A DNA stretch of 64,000 nt from Dreissena polymorpha (Eukaryota; Mollusca; Bivalvia; Myida; Dreissenidae), in the NCBI RefSeq assembly GCF_020536995.1, contig NC_068365.1:39110833-39174832 (forward strand), written 5' to 3'. Both the position numbers and the translations under genes were made by a program. The notes below the pieces were generated by a model that was not told where the DNA came from, ran no database searches, and worked only from the letters and a program-made list of their open reading frames with translations. The number at the start of each line of letters is the position of its first letter. The first letter of the stretch is position 1. Shown here piece by piece: positions 46,175 to 56,670 of the stretch.

Positions 46175-47739
46175 CTATCTGGGAATGTTCCGATGTTTGA
46201 CGTGGTACAAAAAAGGATGCTGATCAGGAAAGCTCCTTACACTAGTGCCCGCCGGTAGATACATCAACGGTTGACCATGGACATGTCCAGGCACTACTGA
46301 CACACGTTCGCTATCACTGTCTATACTGTTGCGGTTCGGTACACTCTCTACTCTGTCGCTGTAGTGCATTGCTGTAGAAACCACACTTGTCGTTGACAAC
46401 GTAACAGGGGGACAGCTGTTAATGTTCGTAAGGACCGGCGTAGCACAAACACTGGCGGCGGCTGTCGAAACCACACTAGTCGATGACCTTGTTACAGGGG
46501 GAACGCTGTTAATGTTCGTTAGGTCCAGCATATCACAAACGCTGGCGGCTGTCGAAACCACACTAGTCGTTGACCGAGTTACAGGGGGAACGCTGCTAAT
46601 GATCGTAAGGTCCGGCGTAGCACAAACTCTGGCGGCGGCTGTCGAGACCACACTAGTCGTTGACAGGGTTACAGGGGGAACGCTGTGAATGTTCGTAAGG
46701 ACCGGCTTAGCACAAACACTGACGCCGGCTGTATGCACACCTATATCACTCGCGGCTTCTAGTACACGATTGCTTGAAACAATATGGCTCTTATTGTGCC
46801 GAACAGGGATATTCTCGCACTCAGTATCATGCAAAAAATTGTCTTTAAATATAAACTGCTCAAGTTCATTTTCTATTTTGTCAAAAACAAAGTTAGTTAG
46901 TCTGTCTTGTAATTTAGTCAATCTAGCCTGTATCGTGCTATTAAAGCCAGTCTGCACTTTTTCTCGCGAAGACTCGTTAGGAATTGGATCGGCATCATGC
47001 CGCTTATCATTACCACATTCTCCCGCCTCAAGACGTTCAAGTCTCTTAGCAACCGTTTGCAGTGTAATTTGTAATTCTTCATTACGGGCTTCTAAACGTT
47101 TACAATAGGATTCTAATTTATTAAGGTCTTTAAGTTTTTCTTGGTTTTTAAGCTGGAGTATCTTAACCTCTTCTTCCTTTTTCTTTACTTTCAATTCACG
47201 TTCTCGTATATCACTCAACTTAGTTAAACAAGAACATTCTGCGCTGCTAACTTCAACACTCTGCACTAGCTTCTGCCTGGAGGTATCGTTACTACTTTTG
47301 CGCGACTCGACACTTGCAGCACTAACAGTAGTGATTATCTCTGACTCTTGTAACTGACCACTGTCCATTTCATCGTGTAAGATATCGAGAGCCACCGTGC
47401 TCTCTGTTGCCTTGGTTACCTTTGGAATTTGTAAGCGCAAATTAGAGTCTGATTTAGATTTTGACATAAGTTTAGGTTGGTTCTTTTTGTCAATATGCGA
47501 TGCAACACAGTATGTTTTTAATGACGTTTGCTCATCAAGGCTAACACCAGTTTGTTCGCATTCATTTAACGTTTTAGACGGTGTACTTGTGTCAGAAGTT
47601 TTACAAAATCTACAGCAAAACGACTCGTCGTGAGACGAATCCAATTGTTCAATTTCTTCTTTTTTAAGCTTTTGGCAATGATAATGGATCCAATGAGAAC
47701 CTTTGGTACACAGCACACTATTTGTTTTGCATGCACGGT
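46175..47739 (-). CDS. LINE ORF1 with PHD-like finger, coiled coil and 30-residue repeats (start missing)
   Basis: The frame is open to the junction at 47739 and has no start codon, so the N-terminus is lost. It begins inside a PHD-like zinc finger (HRACKTNSVLCTKGSHWIHY, then HCQKL to FCCRFC); the first cysteine pair would have been further 5'. A Lys/Glu-rich coiled coil follows (RERELKVKKKEEEVKILQLK, KLESYCKRLEARNEELQITL). Then come four tandem 29-30 residue repeats built on VCATPVLTNINSVPPVTRST plus TSVVSTAA (46370-46735), and the frame ends VKHRNIPR. PHD-bearing ORF1 proteins are known from some CR1- and I-type LINEs; they bind the element RNA and pack it. Confidence 0.7.
46370..46735. repeat. 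Four ~85-90 bp tandem repeats inside LINE ORF1
   Basis: On the + strand each unit contains GTTACAGGGGGAACGCTG, then AATGTTCGTAAGGACCGGC, then GTAGCACAAACACTGGCGGC, then GTCGAAACCACACTAGTCG. The unit length is a multiple of three, so the ORF1 frame is kept. Copies differ by a few percent. Confidence 0.85.
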
Positions 47740-47774
47740 GAACGCAGCGCCTTGGACCGCTCGGCCATCCTGAC
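47740..47774 (-). pseudogene. 5' half of tRNA-Leu(CAG), cut at the LINE junction
   Basis: 35 nt identical to the first part of tRNA-Leu: acceptor 5' strand, D-arm (GGATGGCCGAGCGGTCCAAG) and the anticodon stem and loop as far as TGCGTTCA. It then switches to LINE ORF1 sequence. The 3' half of this tRNA is not found at the far end of the retroelement block. Confidence 0.8.
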
Positions 47775-47889
47775 TTGCATATGAAAAAAAAAAACTTTTT
47801 CTATTTACATTTTAAATTTAAAGAAATATTGGGATCAGCAAGGGTGCATTGAAGATAACTTTAAAAAATATTTGCTGCATGAAAAAACT

Positions 47890-47971
47890 CGTCGTAGACA
47901 GGATTTGAACCTGTGCGGGCTGAGCCAATTAGATTTCGAGTCAAACGCCTTAACCACCCGGCAACCACGAC
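47890..47971 (-). pseudogene. tRNA-Ser(CGA), degenerate
   Basis: 82 nt, anticodon CGA kept, T-arm intact (CAGGTTCAAATCCTG). The D-arm is altered (GGTTGCCGGGTGG), the variable arm is altered (TTGGCTCAGCC), and there is one acceptor mismatch. It lies only about 115 bp from the tRNA-Leu half, against about 340 bp in whole units, so the spacer has a deletion. Confidence 0.6.
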
Positions 47972-48306
47972 TAATTGTCTCCGTAGGTGGCTGTTCGGTA
48001 AGCGCAGTTGGCGATATACTCGATTCTCGCCTAGTCATTTCCTGGAAGCATGTGAGTGTGCTTGGTTGTCAACATACCATTTATGTGGGGTTGCTTACTA
48101 CTCCGCCCACCCCCCCCCCCCTCCCCCAACACAAGACTACACCAGAATCAAACATCTGTCAGAAAAAGCCCTCCCAACTTTCGTGAGCATAATAAGCTAA
48201 TTACATAGGAGTGCTGCGACACATTCCATTTCCAAATTGCATGCAGCCGTATGCGAGAAGGACCTCGTAAACAACGAAATACGCACACAGATCCTCCATT
48301 TCTTAA

Positions 48307-49350
48307 GGGGTGTTGCGGCAGTTTATTTAACCGAGGATATATTTATAGCAACACCGATGATGCTATTATCACGACTCAATATTTTTGTTATCAGTATCAT
48401 CAGAAATGACCGAGTTGGTTCATAATACAATTGTCAGTGGTTCGATTCCAGGCGGGGTTAACTCTTTTTTTTACTTTTTTTTCTTTCTTTAATTTCATAC
48501 TTGTTTTATACTGGAGCTCTTTAGTCCTGTTGTTTACATTTATCAATTTTAAGCATTTAAACACAAACTTCAAAACATGCCGAAATCTGTGAACATGTAA
48601 GTTATTAATGATTAAGGCCGAGTTTGATATTGTATGGTCAGAGACGTAGTTATCTACGTCTCTGGTATGGTATTATGTTTGTGATTAAATATTGTTTTTA
48701 TTAATTTCTTTTGTGTTGTGATCCCAGTTAAGATTGTAAACAATTTCTAATGTTTATGCATATTTCTCACAATCTATGTACCGGTACTTATTGCTGTTTT
48801 TTAATGAAATTTGACGTCTAGACGGTAGGGATAATTAAAACAAAAAATCTCTGTTAAAAGTGCGGTGACCCCCTTTTTATTTTTGTTTCATGATAACAAT
48901 ACATAGATGAACATATTTGAGAAGTTTCGCAAAAAGTTATTAGATAGAACTTTTTTAAATTTCATTTTTGTGGTAAAAAATAGTAAAAAAAATGACGTTT
49001 TTTGGGTGACATAAAATTTATAAAAATTAAATTTCTTAAAAGTTAACTTGTGTTCTCCATTTTTTTGGTTGTTTGTGGTTTACTTAAATGGTATATGATA
49101 TATATATGCTTATATAATCTCTACATGTTTCCAATTTCATAGGTTATTAATCATTATTATGCAATTAGAGATTTTTCAGTTTTAATAAAAAAGTACATAT
49201 TATATGATGGTGAATAAAATCCAAACAAAGACGGTGACCCTATGTTTTTATTGCATTTTTCATTTAGTATTTGTATGCAGTACTTGAATAAAAATTTTGA
49301 GAAAAAGTTATTAGATGGAAAAAAAATCATCAAAACTGCAGCAACACCCC
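48307..49350. mobile_element. TTAA-flanked non-autonomous element, 1044 bp (Kolobok/piggyBac-like)
   Basis: It is bounded by TTAA at 48303-48306 and 49351-49354. The left end, GGGGTGTTGCGGCAGTTT, and the complement of the right end, GGGGTGTTGCTGCAGTTT, differ at one base in 18. Outside the TTAAs the array spacer continues as CCATTTC and GAAGACCCTGTACAGG, so the host unit reads through when the element is removed. G-rich ends with TTAA favour Kolobok over piggyBac. There is no transposase frame. A partial tRNA-MITE (about 48405-48600) is nested inside, and a small inverted repeat CAGAGACGTAG / CTACGTCTCTG lies at about 48640-48662. Confidence 0.75.
48405..48600 (+). mobile_element. Partial third copy of the tRNA-like MITE, nested
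   Basis: Contains ATGACCGAGTTGGTTCATAA (A-box region), GTGGTTCGATTCCAGGCGGG (B-box), a T-rich stretch, GTTTACATTTATCAATTTTA and ATGCCGAAATCTGTGAAC, the same order as the copies at 9525 and 10760. The outer inverted ends are missing. Confidence 0.5.
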
Positions 49351-49532
49351 TTAAGAAGACCCTGTACAGGTCTAAACATTGAAAATAGCACTTCCAATAT
49401 TTTACTTAGCATTATAATGATGGTACCTCCGACAGGGTATTTCAATATGTATTACGTTGAAGAGCAAGACACATATTGTGTATTGATAATTATTTTAGTC
49501 AAATAATATTAATTCTGTGAATAAAACTTTTT

Positions 49533-49616
49533 TGTCAGGAGTGGGATTTGAACCCACGCCTGGAGAACCAGACTGCGACCTGAACGCAGCGCCTTAGACC
49601 GCTCGGCCATCCTGAC
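49533..49616 (-). tRNA. tRNA-Leu(CAG)
   Basis: 84 nt, canonical: acceptor GTCAGGA / TCCTGAC fully paired, D-arm GGATGGCCGAGCGGTCTAAG, CAG anticodon, T-arm GTGGGTTCAAATCCCAC. Downstream is an AAAAAAGTTTT block with a pol III terminator. Likely functional. Confidence 0.92.
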
Positions 49617-49985
49617 TTGCAATCTTAACTAATGAATCGTACTATTACAGCACGGTTAATAATGATAATCAAGAAATAATAATCAATCTGGTAGATATCC
49701 GCTCTGTGTTATTACCGTTATCAAAATATGCATATAACATGTTCAGTATTCACAAGTCAACTTTGAAGTTAACTCAAGAATTGTCTTATTATTGTCTATA
49801 CACACATGCCACCCCTCACTCCTAAGGCGTTCGTATTCCTTTAGCAATATTGATAACAAAAAAGGCAAAGAGCATATGAATAACATATACGTTTTATTTT
49901 CAAAATTAAAACGTAAGAAATATTGAAATCAGAAAGGGTGTATTGATGATTACTTTAAAAATATTTGCTACATTAATACAAAGCA

Positions 49986-50067
49986 AGTTGTGGACAGGAT
50001 TCAAACCTGTGCGTACAGAGCCCATTTGATTTCGAGTCAAACACCTTAAGCACTCGGCAACCACGAC
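49986..50067 (-). pseudogene. tRNA-Ser(CGA), degenerate
   Basis: 82 nt, with anticodon CGA and stem intact, but D-arm changes (GGTTGCCGAGTGCTTAAGG), a changed variable arm (CTCTGTACGC) and an acceptor mismatch (GTCGTGG / CCACAAC). Confidence 0.6.
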
Positions 50068-50609
50068 CGACTGTCTCCGTTGGTGGCTGTCCGGTTAGCC
50101 AAGTGGGTTGTACACTCTCTTCTTGCCTATTTCTTTCCCGAAAGCATGTGAGTTTGCTTGGTTGACATCATAAAGTGCATGTGGGGTTTTCTCAGGGTAC
50201 TCCGCCCAACCACCATCCCCAATACAAGACCACACCAGAATTAAACATCTTTCAAAAAGAGCTGGAAAATGCAGCTTTAATTCACAATTTGTCCAAACTT
50301 TCGTGAGCCTAGTAAACTCATTAAATCCGAGTGCTGGAACACATTCCAGGTTCACGTTTAATTCAATCTCAATTTAAGAAGGACCTCGTAAATTTCGAAA
50401 TACACACACGATTCCGCCATTCCTAAAGAAGGCCATGTTCAGGTCTAAACATTTAAAATAGGACTTTCAAAATTTTCTCAAGCCAAGCATTATACGGGTG
50501 GTAGCTCCTCTCCAATAATCCCAATATGTATTTCGTTGAAGAGCAAAACAACAATTGTGAATTGACAATAATTTTAGTCAAAGAATATGTATTCCGTGAA
50601 TAAAACGTT

Positions 50610-50693
50610 TGTCAGGAGTGGGATTTGAACTCACGCCTGCAGAACCAGACTGCGACCTGAACGCAGCGCCTTGGACCACTCCGCCATCCTGAC
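50610..50693 (-). pseudogene. tRNA-Leu(CAG), degenerate
   Basis: 84 nt. Acceptor and anticodon arms are intact. The D-arm is changed (GATGGCGGAGTGGTCC) and the T-stem has a mismatch (GTGAGTTCAAATCCCAC). Possibly inactive. Confidence 0.6.
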
Positions 50694-50939
50694 TTGCAAT
50701 CTCTGCTAATAAAATTGTAATATTACAACACGGATATATAATGATAACAAACTATGTTCACACTAAGATATCCGCTCCGTTTAATCACGGCTTTACAATG
50801 CGCGTATAAGATAAAATTTCTCTATTTACAAATCGGATTTTAAGTTAAGTCAATCACTGTCTAATAATTGTCTACACACACGTCACCCCCCTCCCCCCAC
50901 ACTTCTTAAGGCGTTCGTATGCCATAAGCAAAATTGATA

Positions 50940-51485
50940 AAAACAAGAAACCGTTGGAGACGGGTAATGCTCCTCAAAGTTTTTTTTGGTCACAATATTG
51001 CACTATATATTCAGATAAAAGGAAACGTCTTGAGGGCACAGTTGGGGGGACAATAATTTTTATAGGAAATTTCAAAGGGCCATAACTCGGTAAAAATCAT
51101 GCGACCAGAACCTGCTAATAATATGCACATCTCCTCTTGGTAGTGAAGATTCCCATAAAGTTTCATTAAATTCCGGTCATTAGTTGCTGAGAAAAAGCCC
51201 GGACAAGAATTGCACCATATGTACAGTTAATGGAAAATTTCAAAAATTTCAAAGGGCCATAACTCTGTGAAAAATCATCCGAACAGAACCCGCTGCTAAT
51301 ATGCACATCTGCTCTTGGTATAGAAGCTACCCATAAAGTTTCATTGAATTCCGGTCATAAGTTGCTGAGAAATAGCCCGGACAAAAATTGTGCACGGACG
51401 GACGGACAGACAGAAAGACGCACACACGGACAGACGAAGCGGCGACTATATGTTCCCCCCAAAATTTATTTTAGGGGAGCATAAA
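50940..51485. mobile_element. Dispersed repeat inserted in the array spacer, ~545 bp
   Basis: The spacer is interrupted between ATTGATAAAAAC and ATAAAAAGGCAAAGAGC. The insert holds two direct repeats of about 175 bp (each with AAATTTCAAAGGGCCATAAC, GAACAGAACCCGCTGCTAAT-like and TAAAGTTTCATTGAATTCCG blocks) and ends with GGACGGACGGACAGACAGAA and GGGGAGCATAAAA. It is a non-coding repeat family common in bivalves; class unknown. Confidence 0.55.
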
Positions 51486-51606
51486 AAGGCAAAGAGCATG
51501 TTCGTAAAATATACGTTTCGTTTTTTAAATATTTATAAAACGTCAGAAAGATCAGCGAGGGTGTATTGATGAGTACTTAAAAATATTTTGCGACATACAA
51601 AAACTT

Positions 51607-51688
51607 GTCGTGGACAGGATTCGAAACTCTGCGGGCAGAGCCCATTTGACTTCGTGTAAAACGCCTTAACCACTCGGTCAACACGAAC
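51607..51688 (-). pseudogene. Degenerate tRNA-Ser
   Basis: Paralogue of 30839. The anticodon arm is broken (TTTTACACGAAGTCAAA), and so are the T-arm (GAGTTTCGAATCC) and the 5' acceptor. Not functional. Confidence 0.7.
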
Positions 51689-51920
51689 GACTGTCTCCGT
51701 TGGTGGCTTTCCGGCAAGCCAAGTGGGCGGTACACTGAATTCTTGCCTGTTCCTTTTCCGGAAGCATGTGAGTTTTCTTGGTTGTCACCTTACAATGCAG
51801 GTGGGGTTTCCTCAGTGTACTCCGCCCCCCCCCCATATACACACAAGACCACACCATAATTAAACATCTTTTAGAAATATCTGGAAAATGAAGCTATAAT
51901 TTAACATTTAACAAATAAAC

Positions 51921-54900
51921 ATAATAATAAATTAACATAATAATAATAATAATAATAAAATCTTTATTTAAAGAAGATAGACTTGTTAAGAAATACATCA
52001 GATGAAATAACATTAACATGCAATTTATATAATACATTTCTTATTTTCAACAAGGTCTTCTAACAAGATACAATTTACAACAAATACATCATACTTCATC
52101 TTGAGCAATAAGAACAAAACATAAAGAATCATATATGCATGCACATATAATGATATATATAATTATTAAAAACAAATGACAGACATAAAACTACAATAAC
52201 CATTTATGCAAGAACAGTATTTAAACATTAAACTTATGTTATTTACTAAAAGAACATGAAGCATGTTCAGTTTATTTCATAAAGTGTGGAAGAAAGATAA
52301 GCTTTTATTTTTTTCTTAAATGTAATTAAATTGTTTGTTTGACGTATAGATTGGGGTAACGAATTCCAAATTGTTTTGCTAGAAAATTCAAACGATTGTT
52401 TGAAATAGTTTGTTTTGGGTATTCGCACTAGCTTTAAATCACCCTTTTCGCAAGATCGCAAGTATAGTGATTATTTTGTAAAGGTGTCAAAAGGTCACGT
52501 ATGTATGTTGGGGTTTCATTGTGAAATGCTTTAAATACAATAACTGACGTGAAATAGTGATTACGCTGTTCGAAAGTCAACCATTTTAGATCTTTAAATA
52601 GTGTTTTTGAATTAGTGTTGTACTTTTTATTTAAAATATGTGCACCACAAAGCTTTTGTATTTTGACTATTCTATTAATTTCCGCTTTGGCCGCTGAACT
52701 CCAGGTAACGCATGCGTAGTCGGATATAGGTGAGATATAACCATTATAGAAGAGCTTACGCATTTCAAGGGTTAAATATGGTTTTATTTTTTGCAAAAGA
52801 AACATTCGTGATGACATTTTTGAACAAACGCTGTTAATATGTAGTTTCCAAGATAGAGTATTGTCAATATAAAGGCCAAGAAGTTTTTGACAATTTACTG
52901 TTTTGATCACCGTATCTGAAATTTTAAGTTTTAGATCTGTTATGTTTTGAGCTTTCCGTTTTGACCCTAATACCATACAAGTAGTTTTTAGTGGATTAAT
53001 AAGCATGTTATTATTTTGGCACCAATCATTAACAATTAAAAGATTTGTTTGTAGCTTATTTTGAAGTGTTTGAATATTTGTTCCCACAGTGTGCAATGTT
53101 GTATCATCAGCATACATTGCAGAATCACATGTAAGATCTAGCGAAAGATCATTAACGTAAATAAGAAATAGAAGAGGTCCTAAAATAGATCCTTGGGGAA
53201 CACCAGCATTGATGCTTTTACAAGTAGAGGTAGTGTTTTCTGCTTTGATAAACTGAAATCGATTGCGGAGATATGAAGAAAATAGGTCGCATGACCTATC
53301 ATTAAAATGATAAAGTTTTAATTTGTGTAAAAGAACCCTATGGTCCACAAGATCAAATGCTTTTTTAAAATCCAAGAAAATTGTACCTACCAGATTTCCA
53401 TTATCAATTTGTTTAAGCCATGAATCAACTATATTAATCAATGCGGTTTGACAAGAATGATATTTGCGAAAACCCGACTGAGTTTTGTTTAATAGACCTG
53501 TAGATTCTAGATATATATGCAATTGTTTAGCTATATGCTTTTCAAATATTTTAGATTTAGTAGGTTAAAGTGATATTGGTCTATAATTATTGGGATCTTC
53601 TACCGATCCACCCTTGTATAAAGGTATTACGTTTGCAATTTTAAGCATGTCGGGAAAGGTTCCATGTGATATACAGTTATTTATAAGAGCAGTGATTGGT
53701 TGTATAATGAATTCTTTGCAAAGTTTAATAATGCTGGGCCCTATACCATCAGCCCCAGCAGATTTGTTTGAATGAAGTTTATTAATTAAAGTACTAACTT
53801 CTGATGTAGTAATAAACTGAACAGAGAAATGCTTAGATTCTAGCTTAGCATCTAGATATGTTTTCAGTGAGTGGAAATCGTGTTCAGCAAATTTAGTCTT
53901 TTTAATAAGTTTCGAGATGTCAACAAAGTGGTCATTAAGTGCATTAGCTACATTTGTTTTACCAGATATTATCGGATCATCCTTCCTTATTACATTTGGC
54001 AAAATAGAGGATTCTGTGTGTTCATTTGATGCTAATTTAATAGTTTTCCAGAGCGAGTTCGCACTTGTTTTGTTTTGTACCGCATTTGAAAAATATTCTT
54101 TTTTAGCCATTTTGATTGCACTGTTACATTTATTACGCCACAACTTATATTGTGGCCAATTAGATTCACGTTTATATTTATCCCTTAAAGACCTTGCTTG
54201 TTTTACGGTTTCGTTGTACCAACCAGGTTGTTGTAATCTCTTCACTTTTTTTATATTTGATAGGGGCATTCTTATTAAGGACTGGGTTTAATATGTTATA
54301 AAATACTTCAAATGCCTCATTAGCATCCTCTATTGATTCAACCATATCAAAATTAGCATTTGCTAAGTCATTTTGAAAATTGACTTCATTAAATTTGTTA
54401 AAACATCTGTACTTAATAATTTTATGATCATCTGTTTTAACAATTTTACCTTTGACGCTTAATGTAAAAACTACTGGGTAATGGTCACTTATGCCTATTT
54501 TTGGTATGATTACCTCAGAAATGTTGTCATATTTTGAATACAAATGGTCTAATATTGATGATGAACGTTCCGTAACCCTTGTTGGAAAAGACACGTGTTG
54601 TTTTAAATTAAATTCAGTGATAAGTTTTTCCCATTTTTTTATTGTTAAATATGTTTTGGCTTAAACAGTGAAAATTAAAATCCCCGGTTGAATACATATT
54701 ACAATCTTCCATGTCTGCCTTATTTATCTGTAATTCAAATGAGTCAATCCAAGATTGAGGGCTATTTGGTGGGCGATAAACAAAGTTAATTAGATATGAT
54801 TTGTACTTTACAATGTTGATTTGTAGCCAAATAGATTCAATATCGTCACTTTCTAAATCATGTCTACGTACAAAAGAGATGCTATCTTTTATATAAACTA

Positions 54901-55190
54901 TTATACCGCCTCCAGCAGAAATAGCCCTATCATGTCTTACAATGCTGTAACCGGAAATGGATATTGTATTAATCTCCGTTTTATCATTTAAAAATGTTTC
55001 ACAAAAGCCTACTATATCTAAAGAACTATTTTCGTGTAAGTAAACACGAATTTCATCCAGTTTAGGCAATAAATGCTGGATATTCAAATGCATAATAAGC
55101 AAACCTTTATATGTAAATGGAATAAAATAATCATTATTTATGTTACATTTTAAAGTAGATTGTATGTGAGATTCCATAAGAACGTAAAAA
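51921..55190 (-). mobile_element. CR1-like LINE, broken, 5'-truncated
   Basis: The boundaries are set by comparison with the empty site at 31148-31156: the left flank ends AACAAATAAAC and the right flank resumes GTTTCCTATTCAAATTTAAA. The 3' end (left side) is a short-unit tail, (AAT)n on the + strand at about 51935-51960, as is usual in CR1/L2-type elements. ORF1 is absent; the copy starts at the very beginning of the endonuclease. Flanking AAATAAAC and GTAAAAAC may be a worn target duplication. Confidence 0.8.
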
Positions 55191-55204
55191 CGTTTCCTAT
55201 TCAA
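52267..55204 (-). pseudogene. CR1-like LINE ORF2, about four interruptions
   Basis: Pieces in order from the right. 55204-54614 is the endonuclease N-terminal part (MHLNIQHLLPKLDEI, GGGIIVYIKD, FVYRPPNSPQSW, TGDFNFHC). 54594-54178 is the endonuclease C-terminal part (IGISDHYPVVF). 54269-53565 is the linker and early RT (NKSAGADGIGPSIIKLCKE, VIPLYKGGSVEDPNNYRPIS). 53522-52434 is the RT core (QSGFRKYHSCQTALINIVDS, FLDFKKAFDLVDHRVL, GVPQGSILGPLLFLIYVNDL, MYADDTTLH). 52461-52267 is the C-terminal tail (TIWNSLPQSIRQ). Frame changes separate most pieces, and one in-frame stop follows NYRPISL, so it cannot make a whole protein. RT catalytic YADD is intact. Confidence 0.85.
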
Positions 55205-55294
55205 ATTTAAAGCGTAAGAAATATTGGCATCAGCAAGGGTTTAATGATGATTACTTTTAAAATATTTGCTTCAAAAAAAAATCGTCGTCGACAC

Positions 55295-55349
55295 TGGACA
55301 GGATTCGAACCTGTGCGGGCATAGCCCATTTGATTTCAAGTCAAACGCC
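55295..55349 (-). pseudogene. 3' part of tRNA-Ser, 5' end deleted
   Basis: It keeps the T-arm (CAGGTTCGAATCCTGTCCA), the variable arm and a mutated anticodon loop (CTTGAAA). The D-arm and 5' acceptor are gone, with a direct jump from AAACGCC to GGAAGCATATATG in the spacer. Paralogue of the intact 31245 gene. Confidence 0.75.
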
Positions 55350-55784
55350 GGAAGCATATATGTTTGCTTGGTTGTCACGATACCATGCAGTTGGGGTTTC
55401 CTAAGAGTACTTCGCCCCAACCTCCATTCACAAGACCACTCAAGAATCAAACATCTTTCAGAGAAAGCTTGAAAATAAAGCTTCAAGTATGTTTTAAAAT
55501 GTGTTCGAACTTTTTTCAACCTATAGTAAGCTAATTAGATAAGAGTGTTGGAACATGTTCACATTTAATACAGCCTCAGGCGAGAAGGACACACAGGGTT
55601 CCTCCATTCTCTTTTGAAGACAATGTACATGTCTAAACATACTTCCAATAGAGTACTCAAGCATTGTACGGGTGGTAGCTTCAATAGGATATACCCAATA
55701 TGTTTTACGTTGAAGAGCAAAACAAATATAGTTTATTGATAATAATTTAAGTCAAAGAATATTAATTCCGTGAATAAAACGTTT

Positions 55785-55868
55785 TGTCAGGAGTGGGATT
55801 TGAACCCACGCCTGGAGAACCAGACTGCGACCTGAACGCAGCGCCTTGGACCGCTCGGCCATCCTGAC
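55785..55868 (-). tRNA. tRNA-Leu(CAG)
   Basis: 84 nt, canonical throughout (acceptor GTCAGGA / TCCTGAC, T-arm GTGGGTTCAAATCCCAC, CAG anticodon), with an AAACGTTTT terminator block downstream. Likely functional; paralogue of 31851. Confidence 0.92.
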
Positions 55869-56670
55869 TTGCAATCTTAACTAATGAATCGTAATATTAC
55901 AACACGGGTATATTATGATAACAAACTATGTTCACACTGGTAGATATCCGCTCCGTTTTATCACAGCTTTACAATGCTCGTATAAGATAAAGTTTCTGTA
56001 TTTACAAGTCAGATTTGAAGTCAACTCAATAATCGTCTTATAAATGTCTATATCTAGGCATGTTAAGTATCCTATTAAAGATATCCATCGTACTTGTTTT
56101 CTGTTTACAATACAATCATTTATGTTTAAGTGTCTTCAATGTACATGAAACTTGATTGTTATAATATATTCAATCATACGTTTGAAACGTGTAATCATGG
56201 CTTGCAATGCGTGCACATTGATTTACGACGAACACACGTTTTGTATTACAGTATATAAGTTTTACATATGTTTGTTTAGTTAAGAAAAGCATAGTTATTA
56301 AGTGTCGATTTTCGAAACGTGCATTAATATCATTAAAAGGAATACGTATGTTCAGAGTGACGTGCGGACTATATATCTTGCACTTAATACTAGTAATAAA
56401 GCTTATTGAATGCTACGCGAGCCGATTATTAATACAAATATCTTTCAGGAAACATAATTGGATAATGTCAAAAGCTAAACCGGTATAATCGATATACATG
56501 TCAATTTGAATGGAGCGCTCAAAAGCTATCAAGTGTTTTTCTGCCCCGGGAAAAAGCATTCCCGTTAATTCACTACCCCGCTCAGCTTTCGATTTCCAAA
56601 ATCAGGACTAAGTTCAGAAAAGGTCACCCCGACAATTACTCCCACATACAAATTTGATTGCGGCGAACAA
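55869..56670. repeat. Segment B tail, paralogous to 31935-32610 and 33711-33840
   Basis: It matches segment A closely to CTCAAAAGCTATCAAG (56533), then joins straight to the block TTCTGCCCCGGGAAAAAGC that in A lies at 33711. It runs to the start of the large minisatellite. Confidence 0.75.

Larger units (their letters stand above)
42500..47739 (-). mobile_element. 5'-truncated APE-type LINE with PHD-like ORF1
   Basis: Minus-strand non-LTR retrotransposon with ORF1 (46175-47739) and ORF2 (42789 to about 46230). The 3' untranslated part runs from 42788 to somewhere near 42500, with an A/T-rich end. The 5' end is abrupt: ORF1 runs without a start codon straight into 35 nt of tRNA-Leu at 47740. 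Not CR1, because the C-terminal CCHC and the ORF1 type differ from the element at 52-55 kb; an I/Nimb- or Tx1-like clade is possible. Same orientation as the neighbouring Gypsy element. Confidence 0.7.

Noticed and set aside
46422-47108. Plus-strand frames with regular FVRTGVAQTLAAAVETTLV repeats
   Set aside because: Antisense of the ORF1 tandem repeats; the minus-strand frame has the PHD-like finger and coiled coil.
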